This document shows, piece after piece, positions 11,941-21,700 of a DNA stretch of 64,000 nt. The notes beneath the pieces were generated by a model, which was not told the origin of the DNA, ran no database searches, and worked only from the letters and a program-made list of their open reading frames with translations. This stretch comes from Zygnema cylindricum (Eukaryota > Streptophyta > Zygnematophyceae > Zygnematales > Zygnemataceae). A program made the position numbers and the translations under genes. The stretch's first letter is position 1, and the number at the start of each line of letters is the position of its first letter. The stretch covers positions 124,001 to 188,000 of the forward strand of contig JBBHKE010001521.1 of NCBI GenBank assembly GCA_037447655.1, read 5' to 3'.

Positions 11941-12607
11941 ATCTTTTATTTTATTTTATGGGACAAGGTGACATTGTTAAATCTGAAATGGCCAATTTTT
12001 TTATTTACTATATTTCTACATGGAAAATCATTTGTGTCCTTTTAAGTAGTTCTTTTGGCTTCGGCGGTATTTCAGCCAGATTATACTATTATAACCTCTT
12101 GGATAAGAGAGGGAGTGTTGGGGGAGCATTTGTTAGACTTTATGCGGGATAAGCAAATTGGGATATCAGCCCGATTACCAAAACCCACCCCCTTTTCTCG
12201 GCCTAGTGGGAAAAAGGGAGGTGGAGGGGGTATCTTTTTCATATGCCCACTCATTCATTTATATTGCTTGTCCTATTGTCTCCTATTTTTTGCATGCATG
12301 TATACGGGAGGGATGGTGGCATTAATGGGTAGGATCACCATCACGGGAAGCATCCACATTTGGGGCTATTTGCAATACTCCTATTCAGGCCGTTGTTTGC
12401 CGTTGGCCTTTCTCTTATGTTTCCTAGGCATTAAAGTCGTAAAGTCGACTTATCTTTACGAAGTCGACTTAAAAGACTTAAAGTCGACTTACCGAAAGTG
12501 GCGTCATAAAAATGTTTAATGCCAAAAAAAGTTAATATTATCGAATTTTGTCAAAAAAAACGTATTTATATCTATTTATTTTTTTGTCATCAAAAACGTT
12601 ATAATAT
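11941..12607. other. Unassigned DNA with repeated AAGTCGACTT palindromes
   Basis: A long plus-strand open frame covers about 12055-12519 but lacks an ATG at its start and has no recognisable domain. At 12437-12493 the palindrome AGTCGACTT occurs three times within about 55 bases. No function is assigned. Confidence 0.3.
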
Positions 12608-13843
12608 TGAAATTCTATGGGCTCCATTGCCCACAGAATTCGCAGATCTAAAAGAAGCTAATCTAAATAGTGCCGACTCCAAGTTGATATAAACCCAAAT
12701 GATTGATCCCTTGACAATTAGAACCCCAAAACACCTTCACCCCTGTGAAGAGAAGACCTTCTGTGTGCTCAGTTCCACCATAGAATGCAAAGCTTGAATA
12801 TGTGTTTTGGACAATATTCCCCACTTTGACTTTCCCACTGAATAAGTGCCACCCTGGCACGAAAATAATTTGACCGACTACACCCCTGTTTAGCTTGGAC
12901 TCCCTTGAGTCCGCAGCAAAAAGAATCACTGAATTTGCTCATCCAAGCATTAAGTTATGGCTCGTCAAAGATGACCTTTATAGTTACAAGCACTCTTAGA
13001 GAGAGGTACCTAAATATGACTAAGTCTTGGTCTGCCTACTCACAACTACCTATTACTAAACCCTATTCAAATAGGAACACTATATAGTACAAGAAGGTAC
13101 AATAGGAGATGTACTTATTGTACGGCCATTGTACGACATGGTCTTCAAGGTGACACCTGTGAAATCGGGAGCCATGGTTCCTCCTCCCATCTTCTCTGGT
13201 ATCAAATAATGTGGTGCCACGTGGCACCGCGTGACGCTTTCTCCAATTGCCGCCAAAAGCTCACTTCGCGTGGCGGCTACAATGGCGGCCGTCCGATCAA
13301 ATCATATTTTACACGGTTCAGATTCGCGTATTTGCATGAATTGCTCCTTTTCGTCAGTCTGCCGTTATTTAGCTGTTGCGTTAACGTTTATATATCTTTG
13401 AAACCCGAAACGTGTATCGTTTCGTCAACGCCATATTGGATAAGGCATACCTTTACAAATATAACCATACACCATGGTTCAAATCTGGTGTAGGGCAGTT
13501 TTTGGTTATTAGTCAGTTAGTTAGAATTCTCTTCTTGTACATTTATAAAAACCTATTGTTCCCTACATATGCCATCGTTGACTCTAAGCTATAGGCTAAA
13601 GCTAACGTCTATTATAGGATGTAGGTACTAGGATCAATTCCTGGATCCGGCATACACATTTTGGTACAAACTACGAATTAGCCTATCCTCTTTAGACAGC
13701 CATGGCTCTAGCTCTCTCACTGGTCTTCAGTGACTTCAACAAGTATGTGGACCGGAGAGAGTTGAGCGAGAAGCAGGTAGCCTTTGTTGACTTACTCTAT
13801 TTATTTTTCCAATACAGACCTAGAAAATACATAAATTTCAACA
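12608..13843 (-). repeat. Family C solo LTR with AATAT target duplication
   Basis: A 1236-bp LTR flanked by perfect 5-bp direct repeats, AATAT at 12603-12607 and 13844-13848, with no internal coding: a solo LTR left by recombination between two LTRs. On the minus strand it starts TGTTGAAATT and ends ...GAATTTCA. It is related to 56492-58205, 50497-51739 and 24855-25830. It holds a CCACGTGGC G-box near 13217, GTAC clusters near 13085-13140, the family stem-loop (13710-13767) and the leader hairpins GGACTC(AAGG)GAGTCC and GTGCC(AGGGT)GGCAC. Confidence 0.92.
13710..13767 (-). other. LTR stem-loop, family C solo copy
   Basis: Arms AGCTCTCTCACTGGTC and GGACCGGAGAGAGTTGAGC pair with small bulges around a loop whose minus-strand sequence is the shared ACTTGTTGAAGTCACTGA. 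The arm sequences differ from the other family C copy (58084-58140) while pairing is kept. Confidence 0.6.
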
Positions 13844-13865
13844 AATATAATTTAACCTGAATCGG

Positions 13866-14165
13866 TGAACGAAAACAAAGGGAGCGGGGAAAAATGGTGA
13901 GTGGTGGAGAGGGGAAAAGGGAGGGGAGGGGGAAAGGAAAGGGAGAAGCAAACGAGAAGAGAGGGAAGGGGAGGCGGAGGTGGAAGGGAAATGCAAGAAG
14001 AGCGCATGGGGAGGGAAAGTGATATTTATATAGTGATATTTATTATAAAGTGATTTATTCTTTCTAACGGACTGAAACACATAAGGTATTGTTGCAAAAT
14101 GACGGGGAGGGGGGAGAGGTGGATGAGAGAAGAGTGTGTGCGGATGAGGGGTAAAGAAAGGGGAG
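13866..14165 (+). repeat. Purine-rich tract, interrupted
   Basis: GA-rich stretches at about 13875-14020 and 14097-14165 separated by an AT-rich piece containing GTGATATTTAT repeats. Same character as the tract at 14738. Confidence 0.75.
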
Positions 14166-14271
14166 GGCGTGTATGTGAAAAATGCAATTGTCTTTGAAAA
14201 TAGTAAACAAAAGCACTGCTAGTTTTTGATTCACTCTTTATGACCAAAGTTGTGGATGCATTTTGTTGCAG

Positions 14272-14343
14272 AGATTTAGTTTACAACCTATTGAGTGGGT
14301 TCATTCCAAAGTCCATTGGTCAATTAACATTCCTCGAATACTT
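14272..14343 (+). CDS. Isolated 72-nt leucine-rich-repeat exon (receptor-kinase type)
   Basis: In one frame this stretch reads as a single plant extracellular LRR: LLSGFIPKSIGQLTFLEY fits the L-SG-IP-SIG-L--L--L pattern. It is exactly 72 nt, the size of one LRR, is preceded by a polypyrimidine/AG acceptor (TTTTGTTGCAG) and followed by a GTGAGA donor. This is the established one-repeat-per-exon layout of many plant LRR receptor kinases, with introns in the same phase. It has no stop codon inside. No further LRR exon was found nearby, so it is either one exon of a gene with very long, transposon-filled introns or a stranded relic. The repeat identity is clear; whether the gene is alive cannot be told. 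Confidence 0.62.
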
Positions 14344-14737
14344 GTGAGACACATATTGCCAAAAATGGTCTCCTAAATTTGTCAAAAGAAAAACTGTTTA
14401 TTTGAAAAGGTACTCATGAACTTTATATTGTTTTGCAAAAGAAAAAATAAAACAAAAAAAAATATTGAAAATGTACGTCTAAATTTGATATTATATCTAA
14501 AACGACAAAAAAACTCCAAATACAAAAATATGGCAAAGCTACTGCCAAAGAATTGACACTATAAATACCGGCGTCAATTAGATTTTAGACGAAAAGGAAT
14601 AGATTGGGTATTGAGTACATTTCGACTTACACTAATCGGATTTGTACATTGTACGGTCGGCATAATGTATCGATAGTAATCAAATGCTAGTTTTTTCATA
14701 GAAAACCTAATTAGAAAAATTACGTGACTTAATAGTC
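14344..14737. other. Unassigned AT-rich DNA
   Basis: If the LRR exon is real this would be intron. No second exon, gene or repeat recognised apart from the boundary-like sequence before the purine tract at 14738. Confidence 0.35.
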
Positions 14738-16702
14738 GAAAAAGGGAAGGAAAGGGAAAAATGGTAGGTAAGGGAGAGGGAGAGGAGAGGGAGAGGGAGA
14801 AGAGAGGGAGAGGGAGATGGAGAGGGAGAGGGGGAGAGATATTGGAAAAAAAGGGAAAAATAAGAGAGGTTAAGAGAAGTAGAGGCAGATAGAGGGAGGG
14901 GAAAAGGGACGAAAAGGGAGAGGGAGAGAAAAAAATATTGGGAGAGAGAAGAAGGGGAGAGAATGAGAGGGGGGAAAGGGAGGGGGGGGGAGGAGGAGAT
15001 GGGAAAGGGAGAGAGGGTGAAAGGAGAGAGGAGGGAGAGGGGGGGTGAGTTGGTTGGCACGAGAAGTTTAAGGGAGAGGGAGAAATGGAGAGAGAGGGGA
15101 GAGGGGAAGGAGAAGGGGTGGAGATAGTGGAGAGAGGGGAAGAGAGTTAATAAGTGGGATGGAAGAATGAGAGGGAGAGAAGAAGATAGACGCTGAGTGT
15201 TTGAAAGGGAGGGATAGGAAACGAAGTGGTCAAAGGACAAGGAGAGGGAGAGCGAAATAAATTATCAAAGGGGGATAAGGAGACAAGGAGAGGGAGGATA
15301 AGGGGGGAGACGGTGAGGGGGTAAATTAGGAGAGGTTACGGTTGAGATGGGAAAATAATGAGAGAGACGAGATAGAGGAGATAGGGTGAGAGACGAAGAG
15401 GGAGGAGAGGGTGAGGGTGTAAGAGAGGAAAATAAAATAGAAAAAGGGAGACAGATAGGGCAAGGGAGAGGCAAAATAATAGAGAGAGGGGGAATTGAAA
15501 AAAAGAGAGGGAAAAAAAAATTGGGAGAGGGGGAGGGATGTAGAGGGAAAGAGGGGTAGAGGACGAGGGTGAGGAAGAGAGAGTGGGAGAGGGAATGGGG
15601 AAAGATAGGGGAAGGGGGTGAGTGGAAAAGGGCGAGAAAGGGAGAGGGGAAAATCGGGAGAAACGAGATGGGTAGTGGGAGAGGGAGAGAGGGAGATGGG
15701 GAGTGGGGATGAGGGGGTGAGAAATTAGGAGAGGGAGTGGCAATGGATAGAGAAAAAGGGGAAAGGTGGAGAGGGGGAGAGGTGAAAAAAAAGAGAGAGT
15801 GAGAAGGGGAGGGGGGGGAGGGGGGGAATAAGAGGGTGGGAGTGAGAGAGGAAGAGATCGAAAGAGGATGTGAGGTTAGAGGGGAGGGGGTAAGAGGATG
15901 AAAAAAGAATAGGCAAGATGTGGAAAGAGTGTGAGAAGAAATCGGATGGGGAGAGGGAGGGAAAGGGTGAGGTCAGAAAAAAGGGGGGAGGGGGTGGAGG
16001 GTGACAGCAAGAGGGAGGTAAGTAAAAGGTAGATAGGGAGATGGAATGGGATAGGAAGACAAAAGGGAAGATGGAGGGAGGGACAGGTAGGGAGATAGGA
16101 CGAGAAAAAGATGAAGAGAGAGGGAGAGGGAAAAGGAGGGGGATATGGAGACTAAGAATGCGTGGGAGAGAAGGAATAAGGCAGAAGATGAAGGTGATTG
16201 AGAACGGCAGAGGGGCATAGGGGAAAAGGAGTATACAGGAAGAAGGGGGGAGGGCTAGAGGGGGAGAGGAGGATAGAAGGAGAGGGATACTAAGAGTCAG
16301 CGGGAGAGGAGGGATGGAGAGTGGGAGAGGACGAGGGAGTGGGAGAGTGAGAGGAAGAGAGAGATGGAGATGGAGAGGGGGAGGGAGGGGAGGGGGGAAG
16401 TGGATGACAAAGGTAATGGGAGAGGAAGAGATGGATAGAGGGTTGAGATAGAGAGGATTTGGTGGGAGTGGGGAAGAGGGTGATATTGAAAGAGGTGGGA
16501 AGAGTGCGCGAAGAGGGAAATGGGAGGTAGGGAGGAGGAGAGAGGGGAGTTTGGAGAGTGCAAAGGGAGAGAGAGGGAGAGGGAGATTTTAAGAGTGTGA
16601 TTGGGAGAGTAGGGGAGAGTGGGATAGGACGAGTGTTGGAGAGGGGGATAGAGGGGAGATTGGTGGAGAGGTGGAGGGGTAGAGGGAGATTAGGGAGACA
16701 AT
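14738..16702 (+). repeat. Long purine-rich low-complexity tract
   Basis: Nearly 2 kb of GGGAGA/GAGAGG units with few pyrimidines, the longest such tract in the window. The left boundary resembles that of the tract at 7371. The right end stops abruptly inside copia protease coding at about 16703. Long Ser/Pro/Leu-rich open frames on the minus strand are compositional and were not called as genes. Confidence 0.9.
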
Positions 16703-17400
16703 GGATGTTCTCTACACATATGTATAGAGGCTCCTGAATCAATAATCCATCCTTCTTCAAGAGCTTTATTTACTTTACCAAAAGCACAGTTTTGCCTCAT
16801 TGGAATCTCTAGCTCACCCTTCACCTCTAGTTCCTCGTTGAGGAGAAGTTCTCTATCGTCCTCATCAGAATCCTCTCCTATGACTTGTGTTGCCACAATT
16901 CCTTTTTCTTTCTTGCGGTTGGTTTTCCAATATGATCCCTCTTCAATCTCCGCTCTATCAATTCAGTACACTCAGCCGTGTAATGTCCTGACTTCTTACA
17001 AAAGTGACAATGCCCCTTCGAAGGCCTCGATCTTGATCTGTGTGATTTATTTCCTCTTCCTCTTCAACCAAAGTTTCCATAAGGTTTATTAGAATCATTA
17101 TCCCCCCAATTAGTTCCAACCAACAATGCTTGAACACTTTTTCTTCCTCTTCAAATCTCAATTGTGCTTTCCCGAACTAAAATCATTCCCACAACAAAGT
17201 TCCAAATCCATCCATGATTTGGCAAGTTTTAAACCTTTTAACAGTGTTTTCATAATCGTCTGGGAAATTCAGCAACAAAGTATTCATCTTCTCCTTCTTA
17301 GACTCCGTTTTCCTTGCACTCTTCGACCCGATAAATAACCCGGCCAAGTCATTACCAAATTCTAACATCTTTCTCTTTTTGTACACATATGCTTATACCA
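16703..17400 (-). pseudogene. Copia gag-protease fragment, truncated by purine tract
   Basis: Minus-strand fragment of a copia element outside family A. It has the gag C-terminal region (LEFGNDLAGLF, then LLLNFPDDYENTVKRFK, 17386-17183), a zinc knuckle CX2CX4HX4C (CHFCKKSGHYTAEC, about 17012-16970), an acidic linker (EDSDEDDRELLLNEELE) and the start of the protease with an intact DSG triad (EEGWIIDSGASIHMC, near 16760-16715). At about 16703, just after the protease active site, homology is cut by the purine tract. Frames are broken between gag and protease. Confidence 0.78.
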
Positions 17401-17672
17401 CATAAGTGTTGTTCTTTGGTTTACAATAAACCGCAGAAGCGACCCTAATTATCAAGCGAAAAGCTCATTAACTCTAGTCCATTTAACGATCCTTTGAAAT
17501 GAATGCCCTCTAAATATCTCAATGCATTCCCAGATGCATTACAAAAATAATCCTAATCAGACACACCATAGGTCTCCCAAAAAGACAAAGATCAAACACA
17601 CCATAGGTCTCACACTTACACCAGTTCCTCACCGATCAGACATGGAGTAGGTCTGCAAATTTGTGACCATTT
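17401..17672. other. Unassigned DNA
   Basis: No gene seen. A short phrase (ACACACCATAGGTCTC) occurs twice near 17560-17610. The last 5 bases, CATTT, are the left target duplication of element A4. Confidence 0.4.
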
Positions 17673-17744
17673 TGTAGAAACTAATGGTTTTATTAGTATT
17701 TTCTAGGTATGAAAAGAAATATAGAAGTCGAGGCAGTCTATCTC

Positions 17745-17804
17745 TAACTTCTCTCTCCAACTCTCAAACTTGTCGCAGTCACTGTGAAGTTGGAGAGGAA
17801 GCTA
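17745..17804 (+). other. LTR stem-loop, family A
   Basis: Arms TAACTTCTCTCTCCAAC (17745-17761) and GTTGGAGAGGAAGCTA (17789-17804) pair over about 15 positions with one bulge and one mismatch. The loop contains ACTTGTCGCAGTCACTG, the sequence shared with other LTR families. The same structure recurs at 23136-23195 and 59418-59477. Confidence 0.65.
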
Positions 17805-18336
17805 GAGCCATGGCTACCTTGGCTATCCTGAGGTTTACGGGAATTTAATATTAGGGTTTATTTATTTAATTAAAAGTTATGCGCCGGCGGCAGGATTTGT
17901 TCACTGTACCTACCGGCCGGCAGATAGGAAATAGCCGGTAGCCTTAGCCGTTAGGTCTAGCAGTAGTGTTACGTACTATATAGTTTGATAATTAATTATG
18001 TGTATTTGTACGATAATTCATTTAACTATAACACATTACGGGATACATAGATCCAGTAATATATAGAGTACGGATTACGGTATGGACTCAAAATCAATAC
18101 CGCGCATTTGTTTCGTAAGTGAAACAAATATCGCGCATGTATTTATTACAGCTACGATTAAATCCGAATTTAATCGGACGGTCGGGATTAGCGCCGAGAT
18201 CGCAGAGGAAGATTTCGGCGGTTTGCGGCCATCGCCACATCGGATGACGCGTGGCGAAATTCCGTTGGATCGAGGAATCTCCGGAGATTATGGTACCGAA
18301 TCCGGATATGACATATGTCGACATTTAGGCCATGTC

Positions 18337-18411
18337 GTACACTGTCCGTACCTAAAGTACATCCGCAGCTGTACTTTTGCTTACGGAACTCAATTCTGAT
18401 TGGTTCCGTAC
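18337..18411 (+). promoter_or_regulatory. GTAC-motif cluster in U3
   Basis: Five GTAC cores within 75 bases (18337, 18348, 18357, 18371, 18408), just downstream of a GACGCGTGGC motif (near 18248). GTAC is the known core bound by plant SBP-domain (SPL) factors, including copper-response regulators. The same cluster appears in the U3 of families A, B and C. Function here is inferred. Confidence 0.55.
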
Positions 18412-18490
18412 ATCTGTAGATAGAGTCTGTGAGAGAGATAGGACTTAGAAAAATTTAGAAGATAGGACCCTCTCTCCCAGAGAGCTTCTG

Positions 18491-18498
18491 TATAAAAG
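18491..18498 (+). promoter_or_regulatory. TATA box of A4 5' LTR
   Basis: TATAAAAG, about 820 bases into the LTR and followed by the inverted-repeat leader. The 3' LTR has the same box at 23882; in A6 it is changed to TACAAAAG. Confidence 0.7.
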
Positions 18499-18524
18499 GT
18501 TAACTTTGACCCTCCATAACTTAC

Positions 18525-18628
18525 TGCTCAGGGGAGCAAATTCAGAGATTCTTTTTGCCATCGACTCAGGGGAGTCTTGCCTTCACAGGGGTGCAGGTTG
18601 TCGGGGTTTTTGTCTGCCAGGGGGGCAG
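18525..18628 (+). other. Three leader hairpins with AGGG loops
   Basis: TGCTC(AGGG)GAGCA at 18525-18538, GACTC(AGGG)GAGTC at 18563-18576 and CTGCC(AGGGG)GGCAG at 18614-18628. They lie 30-140 bases after the TATA box, so in the expected RNA leader (R-U5), ahead of the primer-binding site. Confidence 0.65.
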
Positions 18629-18701
18629 TTATTTTTGTTGGAACACAAAGGGGTCAGGATTATCCTAGAGGCTTCTTGGAAGCTGTCTACTCTGAGGACT
18701 T

Positions 18702-21700
18702 ATGGAGGTCTCAGAGTTTCAGGTTATGGGCCCACCCTCTAGGGTACCAATCTTTAATGGAACTGGCTTCATATACTGGGAAAGTATGATGATAGAAGCT
18801 CTATGCGAAAAAATGTTTTGGGGGATAGTGGTGGACGGTTGGGGCGTCCATCAAGTCTTCGAATTCCTTTAGTGTTTCGAGGAACCAGATTCACCAGGAA
18901 AGAGGATCCACCTTCAACGTAGGAAACAAAAAAATGAGAGGTGGTGGACAAAGGAAAGGAGAAGGAGACGATCACACCAATAGCAACTGGTTCGACATTT
19001 ATGTCACCTATTCCGAGGAATGAGGAGAATGATACTAAAACCTGGGACTTTAACAATATGGCGGCAAAACACTTCATCCTACGCCATCTCACTCAAGGAC
19101 TTGCATGTCCTCATTTGCAGGTAGAAAGGGCATCCGATCTTTGGATGGCTCTCATAGAGATGTACCGAAGTGGTACGATTCAGCAACAACAGTTGGCTGA
19201 TCAGAAAGTTAAGGAGTATGTATACAAAGGGGGAAATATGTTGGATTTTTGCAATGAGCTTGCTACACTCTTCATGGAGCTAGAGAGTGCGGGAAAAGAT
19301 TTTAGTGAAAAAGAAAAGGTTAACTGTTTACTGATGAAGTTACCTGATGAGTTCGTGAACATAGTTTACCGTGTGCAGGACTTGCCTGACTCAAGGTGGA
19401 TATGGAACTCAGTGGTAGGGATGATTCTCGTTCAAGAGAATACAATTGAGATCCGAAGGGGAGGAAAGAGTGGCCAAGCCTTGGCAATAGCAACTGATTA
19501 GAGGAACAGAGATTCCCGAAAACCGGTCAGAAACTATGGGGGTAGGGAGCAGAAAAAACAGGCCGACGAGTTCGAACAAAGGGCTCCCAAAGGTTTATGT
19601 CATTTTTGTAAGAAACCAAGGCACTATATGGCAGAGTGCACTAAGCTAACCGAGCTTCGGTAAAAAAAAAGGGCAGACCGGTGGTACCCCGAGAGGAAAG
19701 AAAAAGGCCCTTGTCACACAGGTACTTGAGGCGGAATCCGAGGACGAGGACGATGAGCGCCTTTTGGATGAGGAGTTGGAGGCGAAAAACGAGGTCAAAA
19801 TTCCACGAAGGCAGAAATGTGTTTACGGTGGATTGAAAAGTGAAGCAGGCTGGATTGTAGATTCAGGTGCCTCCATGCACATGTGTAAGGATAGACACCT
19901 GTTCACTAAGATAAGAAAGATTCCTACCGTAGAGATAGAGTACAGGGATGGGAGGATAGTCACCACTACTCTTATAGGATCGGTAGATCTAAAAGTGTTA
20001 GTAGAAGGAAAGACATCCATATTAACATTCTCCGATGTATTGTTTATTCCGGAGCTGAACAAAAATCTTATCTCTACATCAGTATTAGATGATAAGGGTT
20101 TTTTTACTAGCACTAGGGAAGGAGTCTTTACTGCTAGTTTTGAGGATGATGTCTATTTCATTGCTGAGAAAGGTAGCCATGGGATGTTTAGGCTAATCTT
20201 AAGTAGTGAAAAGAAGAAACTTTATTATGCTGGTGTTCATGATATTATGATGTGGCATAAGAGGCTTTGGCATGTGAATCTAGATAAGTTAAGAGAGATG
20301 AAAAAGATGGGAGTGGTGGAAGGGATTCAGTTCAGTGAGAGTGATGATATAAGTGATTGTAGTGGATGTGCTCAAGGTAAAGCACACAGATTACCCTTTC
20401 CTAAGTCAGCCACCTACAAGGGAGAAAAAATTCTAAATCTAGTACACACAGATATTTGGGGACCGGCTAAAGTGCCCTCACCGGGGGGGAAGAGATTTAT
20501 GATGACTATAACTGATGATTGGTCTCGGTATTCCCGGGTATATTTTTTGAAAAACAAGTCTGAAGCTGAGGATTGTTTTAGACAATATAAAGCATGGAGC
20601 GAAAAACTTCATGAAACTCCAATCAAGAGAGTAAGGAGTGACAATGGTGGAGAGTATACTTCTAACCAGTTTGAGGATTTTCTGAGGGAAGATGGGGTTC
20701 AACACCAAAAGACAGTTCCAGAAAATTCGGAACAGAATGGGGTAGCTGAAAGGTTAAATAGAACACTAAGTGATAGTGCTAGAAGTATGTTGTCAGATAA
20801 AAAGATAGGAAAAAGGTTTTGGGCAGAAGCAATGAACTGTGCTAATTACCTCAAGAATAGAGTTCTTACTTCAGCTATAAAAGATCAAACACCTTATGAG
20901 AGATGGACAGGCCGAAAACCAGACATATCTCACTTAAAGGTTTTCGGCAGTCAAGTTTTCAGTCTAGATACTGATCGGTCCAATTGGAAGCTAGATCCTA
21001 AAGGAAAACCGGGATACTTATTAGGATATGATGAAGATGTTAAAGGATATAGAGTTTATGATCTAAAAAGGGAAGACATAATCTTAGTAAAGCATCTAGT
21101 AGTTATGGATGAAGGAAAGTCTGTGGATCCCTTCAAATATACGAAGTCAGTAAAAATCAGATTTGAGTCAGAAAATTCCGATGACTTTGAGCTTCCTACC
21201 TATCCAGGTTTTAGAGAAGATGACATTCTTGCAGGAACAAATCAGACCGAAAAGGACTTGGCTGTGGAAACTCCAGTGACAACTCTACTCGAAGCGGAAG
21301 ACGTGGTGGAAATTGATTCGGAATCAAGGGATAGGGGAGAAGCCGAGTTTGTTCGAAAGAATCCACGAGAACCATCTATTCCGGCCTCAGATTTTGAGTG
21401 AGGGAGGAGAAGTAGCAAAAGACTGCAAGAAAAACAGGTTAATAACAAGGTAACTAAACTATCTCATCAAGATGAACCTCAAACTTATCGAGAGGCGATG
21501 ACTTGTCCAGAAAGAAACCGGTGGAAGACAGCCATCAATGAGGAGATGGCTTCAATCATGGCAGCCGATACTTGGGAGCTGGTGGACTGTCCACCTAACC
21601 GAAAACCAATCGGTTGTAAGTGGGTTTTCAAACTGAAACTGAACCCAGATAACACAATCGAGCGCTACAAGGCCAGATTAGTGGCAAAGGGATTTTCACA

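Larger units (their letters stand above)
17673..18721 (+). repeat. 5' LTR of A4
   Basis: Starts TGTAGAAACTAATGG, ends CTCAGAGTTTCA. In order it holds TATTTTCTAGG, the stem-loop (17745-17804), AGCCATGG, the antisense tRNA-like segment (about 17880-17975), a U3 block with GACGCGTGGC and a GTAC cluster, TATAAAAG (18491), leader hairpins, and the gag start codon (18702) in its last 20 bases. Confidence 0.95.

Noticed and set aside
17745-17804. Hammerhead ribozyme in the LTR stem-loop (retrozyme-like)
   Set aside because: The loop has CACTGA but not the CTGATGA and GAAA core boxes of a hammerhead in the needed order.
18082-18399. Open frame of about 105 codons in family A U3 (also 23473-23790 and 59741-60073)
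   Set aside because: Present in several LTR copies but it overlaps the regulatory block, sits upstream of the TATA box, and its mirror frame on the other strand is equally open; the inverted repeats there explain it.
18506-18742. Open frame MTLHNLLLRG... in the LTR leader (also 23897-24199 and 60179-60415)
   Set aside because: It is in a different frame from gag, covers the hairpin leader and primer-binding site, and is lost in families B and C; judged a by-product of LTR conservation.
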